Origin: Gammaproteobacteria bacterium RIFCSPHIGHO2_12_FULL_35_23
GTDB taxonomy: Bacteria; Pseudomonadota; Gammaproteobacteria; UBA12402
Assembly (NCBI GenBank): GCA_001801465.1
Contig: MGXT01000019.1
Location: 85,942 to 149,941, forward strand
Direction of reading: 5' to 3'
Length of the DNA: 64,000 nt
The number at the start of each line of letters is the position of its first letter. Positions within the stretch are counted from its first letter, which is position 1. The notes under the pieces were generated by a model. It worked only from the letters and a program-made list of their open reading frames with translations, was not told the DNA's origin and did no database searches. Positions 18,066 through 27,599 of the stretch are shown one piece after another. The translations under genes were made by a program, and so were the position numbers.

Positions 18066-20111
18066 TTATTTTTTCGGTTTTAATAAAATTATATAGGGGG
18101 GATTGGGTACAGAAAGTAAAGATAAAGGAACTTGTGTTTTGGTTAATTCAACTACTTGCCAATGTTCATTAAATAAGATTGGTTGTAATAGGCTAAGCGC
18201 CTGATCTTTAGGTACAGTAAAGGATAGGGCATGAAATAACAAACGATCTTCTGATGGTAGATAATTAATTGAACCAACCCATAACGGAATATGATCAGGG
18301 GTTAACATAATATTAGCACGCCATAAGGTAATAATAATAGGCAAAGCCGAATTGTTAGTAGGGAGCTTTACCATCATCAAAACAGGTCTTTGGTCATTTA
18401 ATAATTTGGGAAATAAACGCAAATGAATGTGCTCAAGAGGAAATGTTTCTGCAAATTGATTATTAATGAAATGTCTAAAATGTCGATCTGATAGTGTTAC
18501 CCAGCCATGTGCTCTGAGTTTATGGCGAATGCTATTTAGGCTACCAGCCCATTGAATATTTAATAATTCTACTGGATGACCAAAATGAGTAAATCGATAA
18601 GTAACTGTTGGTTGATTGCTACCTGACCACCAGCTTGTTAATGGGACATTTTGTTGTAGCCAGATGGGATTAGTATTTTGTAATTGTTGATTATAATGCT
18701 TCATTAAAAAATATGAGCTGGTCAGTGCTAAGGTCATAAGCGTAACAATAATTAAACCTACTGGATGTGGAGGTTTTGATAATTTTCTTTGATAGGAGAT
18801 GGCACATAGCGTGGCAATAGCTGTACTTAAAGATAATCCTCCTAAGGTGTCTGTTAGCCAGTGCTCCCCTAAATATAAGCGTGAAAGAAGGACTAATAGA
18901 ATTAGCAGAGCTGTTAAGCTATAAATAATTTTTTTCCATTGTGGTTTTTCAAGACAAATAAGCCAAGCAAGAAAGCCATAAAAAGCAGATGATAATGCAA
19001 CATGACCACTTGGAAATGAAGAGCTAGGGCTTACTAAAAATATACCAGTAGGTCTTGCAGAGAAATAAATAGCTTTAAATAAATTAGCAAGACCAGCACT
19101 TAAGAAGCAAACTGCTAACCAGTGCCAAGCAGCACGCCAGCGTTTGGTATAGGCTAACCAAGCAAAAATAGTAATGGCTAACGGTAGGACAACAGTTTGC
19201 TCGCCAAATGTGGTAATAAAGATCATAACTTTATCAAAAGATAAAATACGTAGATCTCGAAAAAAATAATAAACAATGTCATTAAGCTGAAGCAGAGGAT
19301 GGTAATACACAATTCCAATAAAAATTAAAATAAAAAAGAGCATAGAAAATAAAAATAAGAATCCTAATACTAATTGGCCATGATCGGTAGGGTGATTAGC
19401 ATCTCGTAATAAATTGCAAATAAAACGTAAATGTTTGGATTGATCTAAGGCGTGCCATAATTTATTGAGCTGATGATCAAAGAAACTTAATATTAAACTA
19501 AACATTTTTTTTAGTAGCCAAAAGAAAAGCCAGATGATAATCAAGATTGTAAATAACGCAATAAGTAATTTAGTGGCAATATCTCCTGGTAAAGCGAGGG
19601 TTGCTATACCAATTAAAAAACCTGGTAATAAATATAAGGGTGCCCAGCAAGCCGCTGCCAGAATATCAATGGGTAAAAATCGCAAAGGTTTCATGTGTAA
19701 CATGCCAGCAAGAATGGGGATCATAGCCCTGACTGGACCGATAAAGCGTCCTAAAAAGACACTTTTTCCACCATGGTGCTCAAAAAAGGCTTTAGCATGA
19801 TCAAGCCATTGGGGATATTTTTTAAACGGCCAAATATTGTGCATTTTATCTTTAAAATAATAACCAAAAAAATAGCTTAAGGTATCTCCCACAACAGCGC
19901 CTGCAATGGCTAGGCTTAAAGTCATAGTGATAGAAATAATGCCAGAGCCGACTAAAACCCCTATGGCAGTCATCGTAATGGAGCCAGGGATAATAGTCCC
20001 TACAAAAGCCAAGGATTCAGCAAAAGCCACTAAAAAAGCTGCTACGCCACCCCACTCAGGATGTAAATGCAACCAGTTAGTAAAGGTATGTAATTCAAGA
20101 TGCAAATTCAT
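18066..20111 (-). CDS. DedA–PAP2–LssY fusion membrane protein
   Basis: Three parts are visible in 681 residues. Residues 1-210 are a DedA (SNARE-associated) domain with FVGTIIPGS, GDTLSYFFGYYF and GRFIGPVRAMIPILAG. Residues 245-445 are a PAP2 phosphatase with FSARPTG, SFPSGHVAL and RLYLGEHWLTDTLGG. Residues 500-680 resemble the LssY C-terminal domain (HGWVTLSDRH..). DedA proteins recycle lipid carriers such as undecaprenyl phosphate across the inner membrane, and PAP2 removes phosphate from the same kinds of lipid, so the fusion makes sense as a lipid-phosphate handling machine. LssY is known from Legionella, where the gene lies with type I secretion genes; none are seen here. Confidence 0.9.
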   Translation of the reverse strand: MNLHLELHTFTNWLHLHPEWGGVAAFLVAFAESLAFVGTIIPGSITMTAIGVLVGSGIISITMTLSLAIAGAVVGDTLSYFFGYYFKDKMHNIWPFKKYPQWLDHAKAFFEHHGGKSVFLGRFIGPVRAMIPILAGMLHMKPLRFLPIDILAAACWAPLYLLPGFLIGIATLALPGDIATKLLIALFTILIIIWLFFWLLKKMFSLILSFFDHQLNKLWHALDQSKHLRFICNLLRDANHPTDHGQLVLGFLFLFSMLFFILIFIGIVYYHPLLQLNDIVYYFFRDLRILSFDKVMIFITTFGEQTVVLPLAITIFAWLAYTKRWRAAWHWLAVCFLSAGLANLFKAIYFSARPTGIFLVSPSSSFPSGHVALSSAFYGFLAWLICLEKPQWKKIIYSLTALLILLVLLSRLYLGEHWLTDTLGGLSLSTAIATLCAISYQRKLSKPPHPVGLIIVTLMTLALTSSYFLMKHYNQQLQNTNPIWLQQNVPLTSWWSGSNQPTVTYRFTHFGHPVELLNIQWAGSLNSIRHKLRAHGWVTLSDRHFRHFINNQFAETFPLEHIHLRLFPKLLNDQRPVLMMVKLPTNNSALPIIITLWRANIMLTPDHIPLWVGSINYLPSEDRLLFHALSFTVPKDQALSLLQPILFNEHWQVVELTKTQVPLSLLSVPNPPYIILLKPKK

Positions 20112-20259
20112 AGGCTATGATTATTTTTGAAATAAAAACAAGATTATATGCCTAAACCAGGTTGAGCTCAAATAGCGTTTCATTGCAAAAATCGAAGAGG
20201 CTGTTAATTGAATAAAGAAAACGCTAAGCTAAATAAATTGATAAAAAAATAAGCTGTAG

Positions 20260-20529
20260 CTATAGAGCAATTTGTACTAAAGGGCACTGATTAAGTGCTT
20301 GATAGATTGTATCTAGCTGTTGTTGAGATTGGGCATTAATTGTAATAGTAATAGCCAAATACTTACTATTCTTGCTGGGTTTAGTGCGAATAGCATTTTC
20401 TCGTAAATTGCGTACATATTGTTTAATAATAGTTAGTACTTCAATTTCAAAAGTTTCTGAATTGTTGCCAATTACTTTTATTGGAAATTCACAAGGAAAT
20501 TGTAAAGCACTTGGTTGTTCAGTTGGCAT
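20260..20529 (-). CDS. ybeD: YbeD family protein (DUF493)
   Basis: An 89-residue protein that matches the YbeD family in length and in the FPCEFPIKVIG start, the IIKQY.. helix and the repeated beta strands (YLAITITINA..) of its ferredoxin-like fold, related to ACT regulatory domains. Its exact role is not established. The start overlaps the aminotransferase stop by 11 bases, so it is translationally coupled. The order dacA, aminotransferase, ybeD, often followed by lipB and lipA, is common in gammaproteobacteria, but lipoate genes do not follow here. Confidence 0.9.
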   Translation of the reverse strand: MPTEQPSALQFPCEFPIKVIGNNSETFEIEVLTIIKQYVRNLRENAIRTKPSKNSKYLAITITINAQSQQQLDTIYQALNQCPLVQIAL

Positions 20530-21394
20530 AGGATTTTGCTAATAATTGATTTTTATAAACCTCAAACAGTTTAATAAATTTGCACCATAGTGGTCCCGGT
20601 CGACCTGTGCCCACAGGTTGATTATTTAATTCTATAGCGGGTGCTATTTCTTTGCTACTGCTGGTTAGCCAAATTTCATCTGCTTCATAAAGTTCATTTT
20701 CTTTTATGTCACGTTCATGGCAAGTAATCTGTTGTTGGTGAGCTAATGCAATAGTTAATTGACGAGCAATTCCATTCAGAATTAGTTCGTTAGCGATAGG
20801 GGTACTAATAATATTATTTTTTACGATAAAAACATTACTAATATTGCTTTCAGTGACTAATCCATTTCGTATTAAAATAGCGTCATCTGCCTGTTGCGCT
20901 TTAGCTTCTTCAATAGAAAGTATATTTCCTAGTAATGAAGTGGCTTTAATAAAACATCGTTGCCAACGTTTATCTGCTAAGGTAACAACCTTAAAGCAAA
21001 TTACATTTTGTAAAGGATCGGGTGGGACAAAAGGCTGAATAAAAAGGATAACAGTAGGTTGTAGATCATGAGGAATTTTATGACTACGAGAAAAAGTAGA
21101 GCCGCGGGTAATTTGTGTGTAAAGCAGGCAATTTTTATGCTGATAATCATTATGCTGTAAAAGCTGTAAAATTAACTCGTGCCAAGTTTTTAAGTCAAAA
21201 ACAGGCTGAATAAAAATGGTTTTTAAACTAATCACAAGTCTTTGGTAATGAAGGTCAAGTGCGAGTGGCTTGCCGTTATAAATCGGTACTACCTCATAAA
21301 CACCCTCACCAAATAAAACACTGCGATCGTAAATAGACAGAGTTGCTTCTTTAGCTGGTTTAAATTGTCCGTTAAGATAAACAATTTCTGTCAC
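20519..21394 (-). CDS. dat: D-amino acid aminotransferase (class IV)
   Basis: A PLP enzyme of fold type IV that interconverts D-alanine, 2-oxoglutarate, D-glutamate and pyruvate, feeding peptidoglycan precursors. It has YLNG, SIYDRSVLFGEGVYE, the Arg of TRGS, the PLP lysine in FIKATSLLGN (Lys150), EAKAQQADDAILI and the end motif EIWLTSSSKEI. The length of 291 residues is normal. Branched-chain aminotransferases and aminodeoxychorismate lyases share this fold; the neighbouring dacA favours D-alanine aminotransferase. It starts 14 bases after the dacA stop and is clearly in the dacA operon. Confidence 0.88.
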   Translation of the reverse strand: MTEIVYLNGQFKPAKEATLSIYDRSVLFGEGVYEVVPIYNGKPLALDLHYQRLVISLKTIFIQPVFDLKTWHELILQLLQHNDYQHKNCLLYTQITRGSTFSRSHKIPHDLQPTVILFIQPFVPPDPLQNVICFKVVTLADKRWQRCFIKATSLLGNILSIEEAKAQQADDAILIRNGLVTESNISNVFIVKNNIISTPIANELILNGIARQLTIALAHQQQITCHERDIKENELYEADEIWLTSSSKEIAPAIELNNQPVGTGRPGPLWCKFIKLFEVYKNQLLAKSYAN

Positions 21395-21408
21395 TTAGAT
21401 TCCTGTTG

Positions 21409-22728
21409 TTATTGAGTCATAGGGGTATCAATGCTGTCACTGGTTGAGACAGCTAAATTGTAAGGCTGTTGATTGTTATTGGCAGTGAGGGGAGGAGTAA
21501 AGGCAAGTTTACTGTTTTTACTGCCAAATAATTTATGGAATAAGTAGCTAATGCTGTCAAAGAAACGTGTAAAAAACCCACCTTTAGGATCATCTGCTAA
21601 GGCAACTAATGGATAAGTAAGTGTTTGGTGATTAAAGACTAAGTTTACACTACCAATGGCTTGACCTTTTCTAATGGGAGCTTGTAAATTATTGTTCACT
21701 GTTATGCTAACTTTAGCACCTTGGAATTGACCATTAGGGGTAGTCACTGAAATATCATTTAAAGTGCCTGCAGGGAGATATTTGGTAGTACCAAACCAAA
21801 CGCGAGGCTTAGTAATAACACTGTTCGCTTGATATAATAAATTAGAATTATAAAAACGGAATCCATAACTTAATAAACTAATAGTTGCATCGGCACGAGC
21901 TTCGTCAGAAGGGGCGCCTAAGACGACTGCTAGCAAAGTTAATCCATTTTGATTGGCAACTGCAATTAAACAGTATCCTGCATCGTCAGTATGACCAGTT
22001 TTCATTCCTAAGGTTCCTGGAAAACGCCAGAGTAACCGGTTGCGATTAGGTTGAGTAATACCGTTATAGGTTAGCCATTTTTGCGAGTACCAACTTTGGT
22101 ATTGGGGAAAATCGGTCCATATAGCGTGTGCTAAGGTTGCCAAATCACGAGCAGTTGAGTAATGTTCAGGAGAGGGTAAGCCGGTTGGGTCTGTATAGTG
22201 AGTGTTGGTCATGCCTAAAGAAGCAGCCTCCTGATTCATCATATCTACAAAAGTGTCTTCTGCCCCCCCTACATATTCAGCAAGAGCCATTGTCGCATCA
22301 TTACCTGAATCTACAATGACGCCTTGGGTTAAAAGACCAACAGGCACTCGTGTATTGACTTGCACAAACATTCGAGAACCGCCAGTTTGCCATGCATTTT
22401 GGCTAATTAATACTGGATCATTCAAAGTAATTAAATTATTAACTAGGGCTCTTTCTGTAAGATACAGTGTCATCAATTTGGTTAAACTAGCTGGCGAACG
22501 TCGTACATTCATATTTTGCTGAGCAAGAATAGCACCACTATTAATATCCATTAATACATAAGCTTGTGCTTTGACAGTAGGAGGAACTGGAATTAGATTA
22601 GGCTGTTGGACAGCTGCTACGGGTTGTTGTTGATTAGAAGCAGGGGTAGGCGCAGATTGAGCAAAGGTTAGAGCACTAGCAGTGAAAGAAAGTAAACAGA
22701 TTACTAACCTAACAAGTAATTTTTTCAT
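21409..22728 (-). CDS. dacA: D-alanyl-D-alanine carboxypeptidase (PBP5/6 type)
   Basis: This penicillin-binding protein removes the terminal D-Ala from peptidoglycan stem peptides in the periplasm. A signal peptide covers about residues 1-24 (..LSFTASALTFAQ). The active-site motifs are SPASLTKLM (Ser81, Lys84), SGN (141-143) and KTG (242-244). A C-terminal beta domain and an amphipathic tail (FFTRFFDSISYLFHKLFG) follow that would anchor it to the membrane. At 439 residues it is longer than E. coli PBP5, mainly from a Gln/Pro-rich stretch after the signal peptide and about 35 extra residues after the anchor. The ATG is preceded by AGGAT. Confidence 0.95.
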   Translation of the reverse strand: MKKLLVRLVICLLSFTASALTFAQSAPTPASNQQQPVAAVQQPNLIPVPPTVKAQAYVLMDINSGAILAQQNMNVRRSPASLTKLMTLYLTERALVNNLITLNDPVLISQNAWQTGGSRMFVQVNTRVPVGLLTQGVIVDSGNDATMALAEYVGGAEDTFVDMMNQEAASLGMTNTHYTDPTGLPSPEHYSTARDLATLAHAIWTDFPQYQSWYSQKWLTYNGITQPNRNRLLWRFPGTLGMKTGHTDDAGYCLIAVANQNGLTLLAVVLGAPSDEARADATISLLSYGFRFYNSNLLYQANSVITKPRVWFGTTKYLPAGTLNDISVTTPNGQFQGAKVSITVNNNLQAPIRKGQAIGSVNLVFNHQTLTYPLVALADDPKGGFFTRFFDSISYLFHKLFGSKNSKLAFTPPLTANNNQQPYNLAVSTSDSIDTPMTQ

Positions 22729-23114
22729 GAGTGGTATCCTATTGTCAAAGCTTAATTCAAGTAATTTATCGGCAGCATTCTAACATAAGAATTTACAAGC
22801 TTGAAAGATAGATAAAAGGAATTTTTTCTTTTTAGCAAATTGGTTGTCTTAGAAAATTTAAATTTTAAATATTAGCAACAGATTAAATGCTTAATAATAA
22901 TACAGTTCTTCTTACCATATGAAAGAATTTTTTTGGTTCAATCTTGAGCATAAAACCAGGAATTATTTTGTGGTAACGAATCACCATGACTTTCTATTGC
23001 TAGAGTTGATCCAGATAGTTAAGATAAGCGGCAGTATTTTTTAAAGATAAATTTTTAAATGTGAAGTATTTCCAACCACTACCATAACAGATTTCAAACT
23101 AAGGGAGCATCTGA
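22729..23114. other. Intergenic region between divergent dacA and wlbA-like genes
   Basis: The 386 bases hold no credible gene. They are very AT-rich, with one mirrored AATTTAAATTTTAAAT stretch around 22855. A likely dacA promoter lies at 22777-22785. Before the wlbA-like ATG there is AAGGGAG (from 23100), a strong ribosome binding site. No clear promoter for that gene was found. Confidence 0.6.
22777..22785 (-). promoter_or_regulatory. Predicted extended -10 promoter of dacA
   Basis: On the minus strand the sequence reads TGTTAGAAT, an extended -10 element (TGn followed by TAGAAT). No good -35 box lies at 17 bases. Transcription would start near 22770, giving a leader of about 40 bases before the dacA ATG. 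Confidence 0.35.
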
Positions 23115-24173
23115 ATGATTTATTTTAAGCCTATCACTAATAGAAAGATTAGAATGGGAATTGTTGGTTGCGGTAGAATTTCTCATTACCATGTTGATGC
23201 AATTCAAAAACATGCCAAGGATATTGAGTTGATAGCAATGTGTGATGCTTATCAGCCCAATCTTGAAAAGTTTTGTCAGCAACATTCAGTGCGAGGATTC
23301 CAGACTCTAGACGCGATGTTAAAAGCAACAGATCTTGATTTAGTGGCTTTATGTACGCCAAGTGGGTTACATGCAAGACAAGCTACTGTGGTAGCAGAAG
23401 CTGGGAAACACGTGATTACTGAAAAACCAATGGCAACCCGATGGCGAGATGGTTTAGCAATGACAGAGGCTTGTGATAAAGCAAATGTCAATTTGTTTGT
23501 AGTCAAACAAAATAGATTTAATAACACCTTACAAGTATTAAAAAAAGCAATCGATCAAAATAGATTTGGTAAAATCTATATGGTTAACATTAATGTCTTT
23601 TGGTATAGAGAACAAAGTTATTATGATCAAGCATCTTGGCGAGGTACATGGGAGTATGATGGTGGTGCATTAATGAATCAAGCAAGCCATTATATTGACT
23701 TATTACATTGGTTAATTGGACCTGTGCAATCTGTACATGCCATGACTGCAACTTTAGCACGTAAAATTGAAACAGAGGATACTGGAGTTCTCAATGTGCG
23801 TTGGCGTTCTGGTGCTTTGGGGTCAGTGAATGTGACAGTATTAACTTACCCTAAAGATTTAGAAGGCTCTATTACTATTTTAGGAGAAAAAGGGACAGTG
23901 CGAGTTGGTGGAGTTGCTTTAAATAAAATTGAACATTGGGAGTTTGCAGACAAACAGGCAGGAGATGCTGAAATTAAAGAAGCAAATTATGAAACTTCAT
24001 CAGTTTATGGTTTTGGTCATCCACTTTATTATCAAAATGTAATTGAAGTTTTAAGAGGACAGGCTAACCCTGAAACTAATGGCAAATCAGGGCTTAAATC
24101 ATTAGAGCTTTTGATAGCAGCCTATCGATCAGCAAGAGATGGAAAAGAAGTACATCTACCTCTAGAGTATTAA
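23115..24173 (+). CDS. Gfo/Idh/MocA oxidoreductase, WlbA/WbpB-like sugar-nucleotide 3-dehydrogenase
   Basis: A NAD-dependent dehydrogenase of 352 residues. The Rossmann motif GIVGCGRISHYH begins at residue 15, and the family signature EKPMATRW lies near residue 105. A C-terminal alpha/beta domain contains WEYDGGALMNQASHYIDLL. This block closely matches WlbA/WbpB enzymes, which oxidise UDP-N-acetylglucosaminuronate at C3 to make 2,3-diacetamido sugars for LPS O-antigen. The aminotransferase directly downstream fits the next step. The acetyltransferase WbpD and the 6-dehydrogenase WbpA of that pathway are not in this window. The start ATG has AAGGGAG upstream. Confidence 0.85.
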   Translation: MIYFKPITNRKIRMGIVGCGRISHYHVDAIQKHAKDIELIAMCDAYQPNLEKFCQQHSVRGFQTLDAMLKATDLDLVALCTPSGLHARQATVVAEAGKHVITEKPMATRWRDGLAMTEACDKANVNLFVVKQNRFNNTLQVLKKAIDQNRFGKIYMVNINVFWYREQSYYDQASWRGTWEYDGGALMNQASHYIDLLHWLIGPVQSVHAMTATLARKIETEDTGVLNVRWRSGALGSVNVTVLTYPKDLEGSITILGEKGTVRVGGVALNKIEHWEFADKQAGDAEIKEANYETSSVYGFGHPLYYQNVIEVLRGQANPETNGKSGLKSLELLIAAYRSARDGKEVHLPLEY

Positions 24174-24225
24174 TTGCTAAAAGTAAATATTTTTTTAGTA
24201 AGAATTAAACATTGGAATACAGCAA

Positions 24226-25317
24226 ATGAAATTTATAGATTTAGATACTCAATATCAACTAATTAAACATAATGTCAATAATCGCATTCAAGCTGTACTT
24301 GAAAGTGGCCAGTTTGTTATGGGACATGAAATTACTGAGTTAGAACAAAGATTAGCAAAGTGGGTAGGGGTTAAGCATTGTATTGCCGTTGCTAATGGTA
24401 GTGATGCGTTATTAATTGCCATGTTGGCAATTGATTTACAGCCAGGAGATGAAATTATTACTTCAGCTTTTTCATTTATAGCTGTAGCAGAGATGGCAGT
24501 TCTTTATGGTATCAAACCGGTGTTGGTGGATGTCGATCCAGAAACTTATAATTTAAAGCCTAGTGCAATAACAGCTGCTATTACACCTAAAACCAAAGCC
24601 ATTATTCCAGTTAGTCTTTATGGTCAGTGTGCGGATTTTGATGAAATTAATCATATTGCCAAACAGTATCAGTTGCCTGTTATTGAGGACGCGGCACAAA
24701 GCATTGGTGCAACTTATAAAGGAAAGCAGTCTGCTAGTTTAACGACAATAGCAACAACTAGTTTTTTTCCTTCAAAGCCATTAGGTTGTTATGGAGATGG
24801 CGGTGCTTGTTTTACTCAGGATGACAAACTGGCTTTGAAAATGCAGCAAATTCGCAATCATGGTCAGGCTGAGCGTTATCAACATGTAAGATTAGGCATG
24901 AACTCAAGACTCGACACAATTCAAGCAGCTGTATTATTAACAAAATTAGAAATATTTGCTGAAGAAATAAAAAAGCGACAGCAGATTGCAGCAAATTATA
25001 ATTCTAAATTAAAGCACCATGTAAAAATTCCTATCGTGAAGGATTATAATACTAGTGTTTATGCGCAATATACTATCCAAGTTGAGCAACGATCTAAAAT
25101 TTATGAGGCGTTGAATACCTTAAAAATTCCTACAGCTATCCATTATCCTGTGGCGATTCATAAGCAGCCTTATTTTAGAACGCTTGTTCGAGCTGTTGGA
25201 GAAATAACTTATGCTGAGCGATTAGCTGAAAAAGTGCTAAGTTTGCCTATGCACCCCTATTTAGAAGAAGCTGATATAGAAAAAATTTGTACAGCTTTAA
25301 TCCGAAATTTGCAATAA
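24226..25317 (+). CDS. DegT/DnrJ/EryC1/StrS aminotransferase (WbpE-like)
   Basis: A PLP-dependent sugar-nucleotide aminotransferase of 363 residues with the family landmarks: the start FIDLDTQY, NGSDAL near residue 57, IEDAAQSIGATYKG near 153, the PLP lysine in FFPSKPLG (Lys184) and NSRLDTIQAA near 225. Together with the preceding WlbA-like dehydrogenase it would convert the 3-keto UDP-sugar to its 3-amino form, as WbpE does in Pseudomonas. It starts 52 bases after the dehydrogenase stop, consistent with one operon. Other sugar aminotransferases share the fold, so the exact substrate rests on the neighbour. Confidence 0.9.
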   Translation: MKFIDLDTQYQLIKHNVNNRIQAVLESGQFVMGHEITELEQRLAKWVGVKHCIAVANGSDALLIAMLAIDLQPGDEIITSAFSFIAVAEMAVLYGIKPVLVDVDPETYNLKPSAITAAITPKTKAIIPVSLYGQCADFDEINHIAKQYQLPVIEDAAQSIGATYKGKQSASLTTIATTSFFPSKPLGCYGDGGACFTQDDKLALKMQQIRNHGQAERYQHVRLGMNSRLDTIQAAVLLTKLEIFAEEIKKRQQIAANYNSKLKHHVKIPIVKDYNTSVYAQYTIQVEQRSKIYEALNTLKIPTAIHYPVAIHKQPYFRTLVRAVGEITYAERLAEKVLSLPMHPYLEEADIEKICTALIRNLQ

Positions 25318-25392
25318 AAAAGGAATTTGGCTAGTTCAGTAGGATTTGTTAGACTTGCTGCTAGTTGTAATAACTAATTGAGTACTTATTGT

Positions 25393-26943
25393 ATGGACGT
25401 AATGAAACAACAAAAAATTTATGGGCTTTATTTTTTTGTTATAATTTTATCATTTGTTATCACTAGTCTTTCTATTTATTACTATCCTGTTTTTAGCAGT
25501 GACACCCTCTATTATTTAGTAACAGCTCAAACGTATTTACAACAAGGATTTCATGCAGCAGAAGCCATTTACCCTTGGCCTTGGTATTCAATTTTAATTG
25601 CCTATGCCGCAAAAATTTTACACTTATCTTTGCTACATACTGCTTATTTACTTAATTATATTTTTTTTGCAGGGATTTCAATTTTATTTATAAGCTTAGT
25701 TCGCTCTTTTACTACGGATTGGTTAGTGTTATTGGCAGCGGCTTTTTTTATTCTCACTTTCAGACCGCTTACTAAATATAGTCATTTTATTTTAAGAGAT
25801 AATCCTTATTGGTTTTTTATGATGCTGAGCATCTATTGTTTTGTACGCTATATGAAACAGCCTGGTTGGTGGTTAGCTTTGGGTTGGAGTTTAACAACTT
25901 TTTTTGCTGGTTTGATGCGCATGGAGGGATGGTTTTTTTTATTATTAGCTCCTTGGTTAGTTTTTTTAGTAAGTGAAGAAAGATTATTAAAGCGATTAGG
26001 CCATTTTTTACAGCTAAATTGTTTGATGATTATTGGTGGGTTGGTATTATTAAGTTATTTCTTTTTATTTGGCAGTCATCAGCTTGTTTATTTAGGAAAA
26101 TTTTATAATTTTCTTGTGGCATTGCCTACAGGCGGGGGGTTTTCTTTTAATACAGCGCACATTAAAACTAATCAACTCGCAAGTTCTATATTGCCAGTCG
26201 TGAGCGCTGGTTATGCGTCTTTATTTTTGTTAGCTGGTTTAATTGCAGTAAATATTTGGTTGTTTTTTTCCGCTTTATCGTTAGTTCATCTTATTAATTT
26301 ATTTTATTGTAATAAATGTGGGGTAATTATTAGAAGTAAAGCGGGGCTTGCTTTAATAGGTTATATTGCTATTAATTGTTTAATTTTGATTTTATTTTCT
26401 CTACAAACTTTTAATTTTGTTCCCCGCTATTTTCAATTAATTGCCCTGTTAGTGTTAGTATTTTCAGTATTTGGATTTGTTCATTTATATCAATCTTGGC
26501 AAAATAAAAGAACAAAATACAATAAAATTATGTTCCCGTTGGTTATTTTCCTATTACTAATAATGACAGTAGGGAGTTTAATTCGTACCGGTCCTAATAA
26601 AGCTTTTGTTTATCAAGCAGGAAATTGGTTACAGCAGCATGCCAGCGCTTCTGATAAGCTCTATACTAATAGTGGACAAATTGCATGGTTTTCAAAGTTA
26701 ACTAATACTGTAGGATGGCAGTGTGGTTATATTGGAGTAGTTAATGACAGTACCTGTTTTATTCCTGCTAATTTAAATACTAAACCTTGGTCAGGTAATC
26801 GTTTTGTTGTCATAGTAATAGATCAAAAGCAAACACCAACTTTAGCATCAGAACTCAATAGTAGTTTAGGTACTCAGCCGATAAAAACTTTCTGTGAGCG
26901 AACTAAATGTGCGGTAATTTATGATTTACAAAATACGCATTAG
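25393..26943 (+). CDS. Multi-pass membrane glycosyltransferase (GT-C/ArnT-PMT-like)
   Basis: A hydrophobic protein of about 516 residues with roughly ten to twelve membrane segments. The first outer loop has VFSSDTLYYLV, where GT-C glycosyltransferases carry their catalytic acidic residue. Further on are HFILRDNPYWFF and MRMEGWFFLL, a pattern also seen in the ArnT/PMT superfamily. Enzymes of this kind move sugars from polyprenyl phosphate carriers onto lipids or proteins at the periplasmic face. ATG 25393 is chosen; TTG 25378 and ATG 25402 are possible and none has a good ribosome binding site. It follows the sugar-nucleotide genes and overlaps the next gene by 23 bases. Confidence 0.75.
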   Translation: MDVMKQQKIYGLYFFVIILSFVITSLSIYYYPVFSSDTLYYLVTAQTYLQQGFHAAEAIYPWPWYSILIAYAAKILHLSLLHTAYLLNYIFFAGISILFISLVRSFTTDWLVLLAAAFFILTFRPLTKYSHFILRDNPYWFFMMLSIYCFVRYMKQPGWWLALGWSLTTFFAGLMRMEGWFFLLLAPWLVFLVSEERLLKRLGHFLQLNCLMIIGGLVLLSYFFLFGSHQLVYLGKFYNFLVALPTGGGFSFNTAHIKTNQLASSILPVVSAGYASLFLLAGLIAVNIWLFFSALSLVHLINLFYCNKCGVIIRSKAGLALIGYIAINCLILILFSLQTFNFVPRYFQLIALLVLVFSVFGFVHLYQSWQNKRTKYNKIMFPLVIFLLLIMTVGSLIRTGPNKAFVYQAGNWLQQHASASDKLYTNSGQIAWFSKLTNTVGWQCGYIGVVNDSTCFIPANLNTKPWSGNRFVVIVIDQKQTPTLASELNSSLGTQPIKTFCERTKCAVIYDLQNTH

Positions 26944-27589
26944 TTTAGTGGAGCATATTATTAGGTTAAGAAGAATAATAGCTAAATTTAATATTCTTTT
27001 GCTTTTATGCTCGTTGTTGACGAGCTGTGCACCAAGTCCGCCTAATAATATTGAAAATATTTGTAGCATCTTTAAACAGTATCCAAGTTGGTACTGGGAT
27101 GCTAGTTCAGTTCAAGCAGAATGGGGATTACCTATTAGTGTTTTGATGGCTATTATTTATCAAGAGTCTCAGTTTCGTGCTAATGCCGCTCCTCCTCGAG
27201 AAAAATTACTATGGATAATTCCTTGGAAGCGACCAACTTCAGCTTATGGGTACTCACAAGCTATTAATGGCACTTGGAAAAATTATCAATTAGACACGGG
27301 GCGCATGTCTAGTAACCGTGATGCATTTGGGGATGCCGCTAGTTTTGTTGGTTGGTTTACTTATCAAGCTCATATTAAAGTTGGAATACCCATGAACAAT
27401 GCTTTTGAGCTTTATCTTGCCTATCATGAGGGGATTGGTGGTTATCAACTGAAAACTTATCGCAGTAAGCCTTGGTTAGTTACTGTTGCTCATAAAGTTC
27501 AGCTTCGAGCCCAAGTCTATCGAGCTCAATTAATACTTTGTAAAAATAGTTTACCTAAAAAACCTTGGTGGTGGTTTTGGCATAATTAA
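26921..27589 (+). CDS. SLT-like transglycosylase lipoprotein
   Basis: A 222-residue protein with an N-terminal hydrophobic segment and a lipobox LLTSC (Cys36), so probably an outer-membrane lipoprotein. The catalytic Glu of lytic transglycosylases appears as YQESQF (Glu82), followed by the AYGYSQAINGTW and YLAYHEGIGGY blocks typical of the lysozyme-like SLT fold. It would cleave peptidoglycan between MurNAc and GlcNAc. The start overlaps the glycosyltransferase gene and puts 20 unusual charged residues before the signal sequence. A GTG at 26948 is an alternative, though without a ribosome binding site. The C-terminal tail PKKPWWWFWHN is unusually rich in Trp. Confidence 0.82.
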   Translation: MIYKIRISLVEHIIRLRRIIAKFNILLLLCSLLTSCAPSPPNNIENICSIFKQYPSWYWDASSVQAEWGLPISVLMAIIYQESQFRANAAPPREKLLWIIPWKRPTSAYGYSQAINGTWKNYQLDTGRMSSNRDAFGDAASFVGWFTYQAHIKVGIPMNNAFELYLAYHEGIGGYQLKTYRSKPWLVTVAHKVQLRAQVYRAQLILCKNSLPKKPWWWFWHN

Positions 27590-27599
27590 TTTTTAAACA

